In this document: positions 60,992 to 64,000 of the stretch, piece after piece
Position numbering within the stretch: position 1 is the first letter of the stretch
How the letters are laid out: each line of letters starts with the position of its first letter
DNA from: Austropuccinia psidii
Taxonomy: Eukaryota; Basidiomycota; Pucciniomycetes; Pucciniales; Sphaerophragmiaceae
DNA: 64,000 bases
Assembly: GCA_023105745.1 (NCBI GenBank)
Contig: JALGQZ010000017.1
Coordinates: forward strand, 2,266,001-2,330,000
Direction: 5' to 3'
The notes under the pieces: generated by a model
The model's database searches: none
The model's input: the letters and a program-made list of their open reading frames with translations, nothing else
What the model was told of the DNA's origin: nothing
Position numbers and translations under genes: made by a program

Positions 60992-63097
60992 GATGGCTAT
61001 TATGAATTATTTGGGGACAGTTGGAAACTATATGATCAGGAAAGGGTAGCTAAAGGGAATGAATACAAATAAGAGCAGGTGGGGAACTTATATGAGAGGA
61101 AGAAATGGGCTCAAAGGGGAATGGCCTGTGGTTACGTGCATGGTCTTTAGGAAGATGGGCCTCTTGGGCTCATAATTCTCATATCCAATTTGGGGCATAT
61201 ATCAAGGCAAGATGGCAAAAATGTGGGTGCACCGATATGACTGCTGGATCTGCAGCAAGTTACGCAACCTTTGGTGGACCAAGGTTGACATTCACATATC
61301 AGAAATTGGGTGGGTTGTAGCAAATTAATGTGGAGGGGTATATTAGAGGCATGCAGGAATGTTTGCTGGTGTGACAGCAAACAATAAGCATATCTTCCCC
61401 AGGTTAATTGTCATACAGGGACCTACTGGGAAATGTTGGCGGTTTCAAAGGGCAATCTCACTGTGGGGATGTTTGTGTGTGGGCGGGTGAGATACGTTTG
61501 GTTTTTCCCAAAGTTTTTTGCTGATGAATGCCTACTGGGATTCCAGGGGGGAATGTGTGGCATGATCAAAGGGGTGCCGGCCGTGAGTCATGACCCACAT
61601 ATACATTCACCCCTATTGCGTTTGAGGTGGGTACTAATCTATCCAGATTGGAATCAGGGTATTTCCCTCATGCGTGTACCAAACTCTGGCAAAAGAGGCC
61701 ACCAGCCCAAGGGATTTTTTGGCTGCAAGCCAGGCACCACAGCTTGCACGGGCGCGTGAGAATTTGCAGCAAATGACTGGCAGTGGCAGATCCCCATGCA
61801 AACATAGGCCAGGATTATGCTAATGCCGATAAGGCTGAAGCAAATCCACACTGATTGGCCTCAGGTTTCCGCACGCAAGCGGGTGAGCGTCTGCAGTCAA
61901 GCTGACCACCCAACCAAGCAAATAGCCGGTCGGAAGACTGGCAGTCAAAGGTCTGCCAGGCATGTGAAAGTTTCCTGCGTATGACCCATTGGGGGGTGCA
62001 TATGAAAGCATGTGGCTGCCCAAAAATGAGCGGGCACAATAAACATGCGGGGCCAGTCATTGTTTGCCCCACCCTCAGCACCAGAGTGAATCCACTGTCT
62101 GCATATGACCCAAATCATTAGTCATCTGATTATGCAGCCCTTACATCAACATGGATTACACCAGCATTGGTGCGGTAGTTAGGCGGAGCTCTCCAAAAAT
62201 GTGCATCAAAAGGATGCATTTGAGAAATTTGACTTGATGACTTGGCGTGATTGCATGTTACATTCTTGTACAGATTTTGCTCTGCCCCAACATTGTAGTA
62301 CGTACAAAGGTGTACATAATACTACATATTACAGTGTTGGCTGTAAAGATTAGGATGGTGTAATACCACTTCAGCCTGCAATAATATAGCCAATGGGTAT
62401 CCACCTTCTGATCGTTTGCATATACATAGCTCATGTGCCCAATCCTCAGCATTGTGATTCAACCAATTTGCACACGCAAGCTGAGCATGTCATGTTCAAA
62501 AGATCAGTGTGGAAGGTTTTGGTAGAGCCTTGGTCGGAACCATTTTTGCAATAGTTCATTGGAAGGCTCAGTTCGGAGAACTTCACCAAAGTGTGTGATA
62601 TGCTGTGCCTGGCTGAAATGTCATTTGATGCTGTGCCAAATGCTCAGATTTTGTGCTTACAAAAATGACGTAGCAATTTCTCAGCATGGTGCATTTGATA
62701 TTGTTATATCAATAGCTCAATAACTGTGAAATTCAAATTTTCAGCCACTGAGCATTTCAATTATGACCCCAAAGCAGACCTGAGCAATGGGTCAACCCAA
62801 GCACACGCTGTATTCACTTGGCATACAGCAGCCCAATCCTTTGTTCAAACTCCATCACCCAGCCGTAATGCTGGTATGCTCGCCGCGGTCACCTGTGACC
62901 AAATGCACCACGTGCTTCTTTGCGTGGGGCATTTGGGGATTGCACCCACCATGCACACTCAATGAGGCCCTCACAAAAGCCCTCCTGGGTGATTGTGTGT
63001 CTATTTGAGGAAACAGAGGGGATTTGACTGAGTCTGACAATTAAATAAATTGCAATACTCAGCCCAAACACCTTTGTTCTTCTGCCTCACATGAGCA
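60992..63097. other. 2.1 kb without a supported gene, CpG-containing patches
   Basis: Overlapping short frames on both strands show no family. 61440-62100 and 62850-62960 contain clearly more CpG than the nearby transposon genes (8 in 61741-61920). It may be a noncoding part or an end of a mobile unit, or less methylated DNA. No terminal repeat was identified. Confidence 0.45.
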
Positions 63098-63600
63098 TTG
63101 GCTGCGACTGAGCTTCAATTTTGCCGACATGCCTTGAAGCTGAGCCTTTGTTGGGTGCTGCAACTGCTGCAATTGGCTCAGCTTCACCATGGTATAAACG
63201 ACCATCTTCGCCCAATGAGACCTCCACTTTTTTTCTCACCCGCTCCAGTTTCTTTCAGATCAACTGCTCTTCTTAATTTTGTGCATATTCCCCCATGTCT
63301 TCCTGCCTTTCCACTGACCCCACTACCCTTCCTTCTCGCTTTTTGTTTTTCCCGCTTATACATCCAGAACCCCCCTTCTATCCACCTGGTGGGTTTCCTC
63401 CATTCAAAACTTTTGTCCACATTATGTACCAATATTAATACTTATTTTTCTTCACGACTCTCTTCTAGACTTTTAAAACCTTCCAACTAGAGCACTTTTT
63501 TTAACTCCATTTTAAAGTTATAATTCATTGTACATCTTCATTTTCTTTCTTGATTGTTCACTTTCTATTCAGTTACTAACTTCAATTGTTTTCTTTTTAG
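63098..63600 (+). other. likely 5' part and intron before the Cys-cluster exon
   Basis: Pyrimidine-rich DNA. A TTTTCTTTTTAG acceptor lies at 63589-63600, directly before the exon at 63601. The first exon is not identified; an ATG-led stretch near 63295 (MSSCLSTDP) is one candidate. Confidence 0.35.
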
Positions 63601-64000
63601 ATTCCGTGCACTTTATGCACTAAGCAGGGTATCCCTTGCATTTGTTCCTCAAAAAAAACCAACGCTTGTCATGCTTGCCAACAAGCACACAAGAAATGCT
63701 CGTTTGTTGTCCAACCCTTCCAACCATGCGGCCAGAGGAGTTCCTTCCCAAGACGCCCTCGCAAGGACTCCTTTGTGGTCGATGATGATGAAAGTATTCC
63801 CAAGCAGGAATGGACCCTGGGACCCCAAACAGGCCAACAGGAATGATTACAGAGGGTTAGCCCTGTCCCCTCAAGCATCAAGCTGTACACCCCCCTCTTA
63901 GGCCACCATCCGATGGTCACTTCACTCCTTGACCAGAGCAAAGTGATTATCCGGCCAATGAAGGATGGCAATGGTGAGAGGACATTCAGCATTGGGACGA
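63601..64000 (+). pseudogene. Zn2Cys6-like cysteine-cluster repeat protein, partial
   Basis: The exon follows an intron acceptor and runs off the window. Residues 3-34 of the exon carry cysteines spaced C-x2-C-x6-C-x9-C-x2-C-x6-C (PCTLC..., CHAC..., KKC), the spacing of the fungal Zn2Cys6 DNA-binding cluster. A basic stretch (RRPRKD) and an acidic DDDES follow. TGA at 63844-63846 interrupts the frame, after which it reads on (VSPVPSSIKLY, GHHPMVTSLLD, VIIRPMKDGNG). From memory the second half matches a high-copy hypothetical protein of Austropuccinia, so it is probably transposon-associated rather than a host regulator. Confidence 0.65.

Noticed and set aside
61433..62081. Overlapping frames of 65-108 codons on both strands
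   Set aside because: No motifs; frames overlap each other in a GC-richer stretch where stops are rarer.
51403..62092. 15-bp near-match GCACCAG(G/A)GTGAATC at 51403 and 62078, as possible element ends
   Set aside because: Direct rather than inverted, with one mismatch; pairs like this are expected by chance in 64 kb.
1..64000. CRISPR arrays, tRNA or rRNA genes, bacterial operons
   Set aside because: No regularly spaced repeats, no cloverleaf or rRNA core sequence seen by eye, and introns plus chromoviruses show a eukaryotic genome. A tRNAscan-SE run would be decisive for tRNAs.

Overview
The window looks like nuclear DNA of a rust fungus (Pucciniales). Spliced genes with short GT-AG introns, chromovirus-type Ty3/gypsy elements and rust-type repeat proteins all point that way. 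From memory, the gag-pol proteins closely resemble repeats of the myrtle rust Austropuccinia psidii; no search was run. Only one gene looks like an intact single-copy host gene. Almost everything else is transposon-derived and broken.

Layout. 1-1277 is AT-rich with no gene. 1278-8672 holds a minus-strand gypsy element (element 1: 759-bp 5' LTR, leader, gag, protease, start of the pol linker). It is interrupted by a solo LTR of a TGTGAGCC...TTACA family (C) at 3849-5649 and cut off by a second C-like LTR at 1278-3215. 8673-40696 is a five-level nest. C-family LTR 38807-40696 was entered next to its primer site by gypsy element A2 (9078-38788, minus, target duplication CATGG). A2's 5' LTR was entered by gypsy element B (17669-37682, plus, duplication GCCCC/GCCCT). 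B's leader was entered by A1 (19522-30659, plus). A1's gag-pol was entered by the reversed solo LTR A3 (24089-25526, duplication CACAC). A and B elements carry gag, aspartic protease, RT, RNase H, integrase and a chromodomain, with many stops, frameshifts and lost catalytic residues.

40697-49569 is the host island. A five-exon gene (43136-45676, 745 codons) encodes a C2 domain plus a long Pro/His/Gln-rich tail, like the fungal cytokinesis proteins Inn1/Fic1. AT-rich, apparently empty DNA lies on both sides. 49570-51298 is a diverged A-family 3' LTR with a scrap of pol.

51.3-64 kb is a different, less AT-rich repeat landscape. It holds a decayed Tnp2/CACTA (Plavaka-like) transposase (52130-55273, minus), a divergently placed rust-type repeat gene (56220-58123, plus), a decayed Rad5/Rad16-like SNF2 ATPase (58574-60991, minus), about 2.1 kb without a gene but with CpG-rich patches, and at the right edge a protein with a perfect Zn2Cys6-spaced cysteine cluster (from 63601) and an in-frame stop.

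One theme ties the window together. Transposon DNA is almost free of CpG (none in 27001-27600) while host exons are not (20 in 43381-43740), and several nonsense codons sit where CGA is expected. This suggests cytosine methylation and deamination of repeats.
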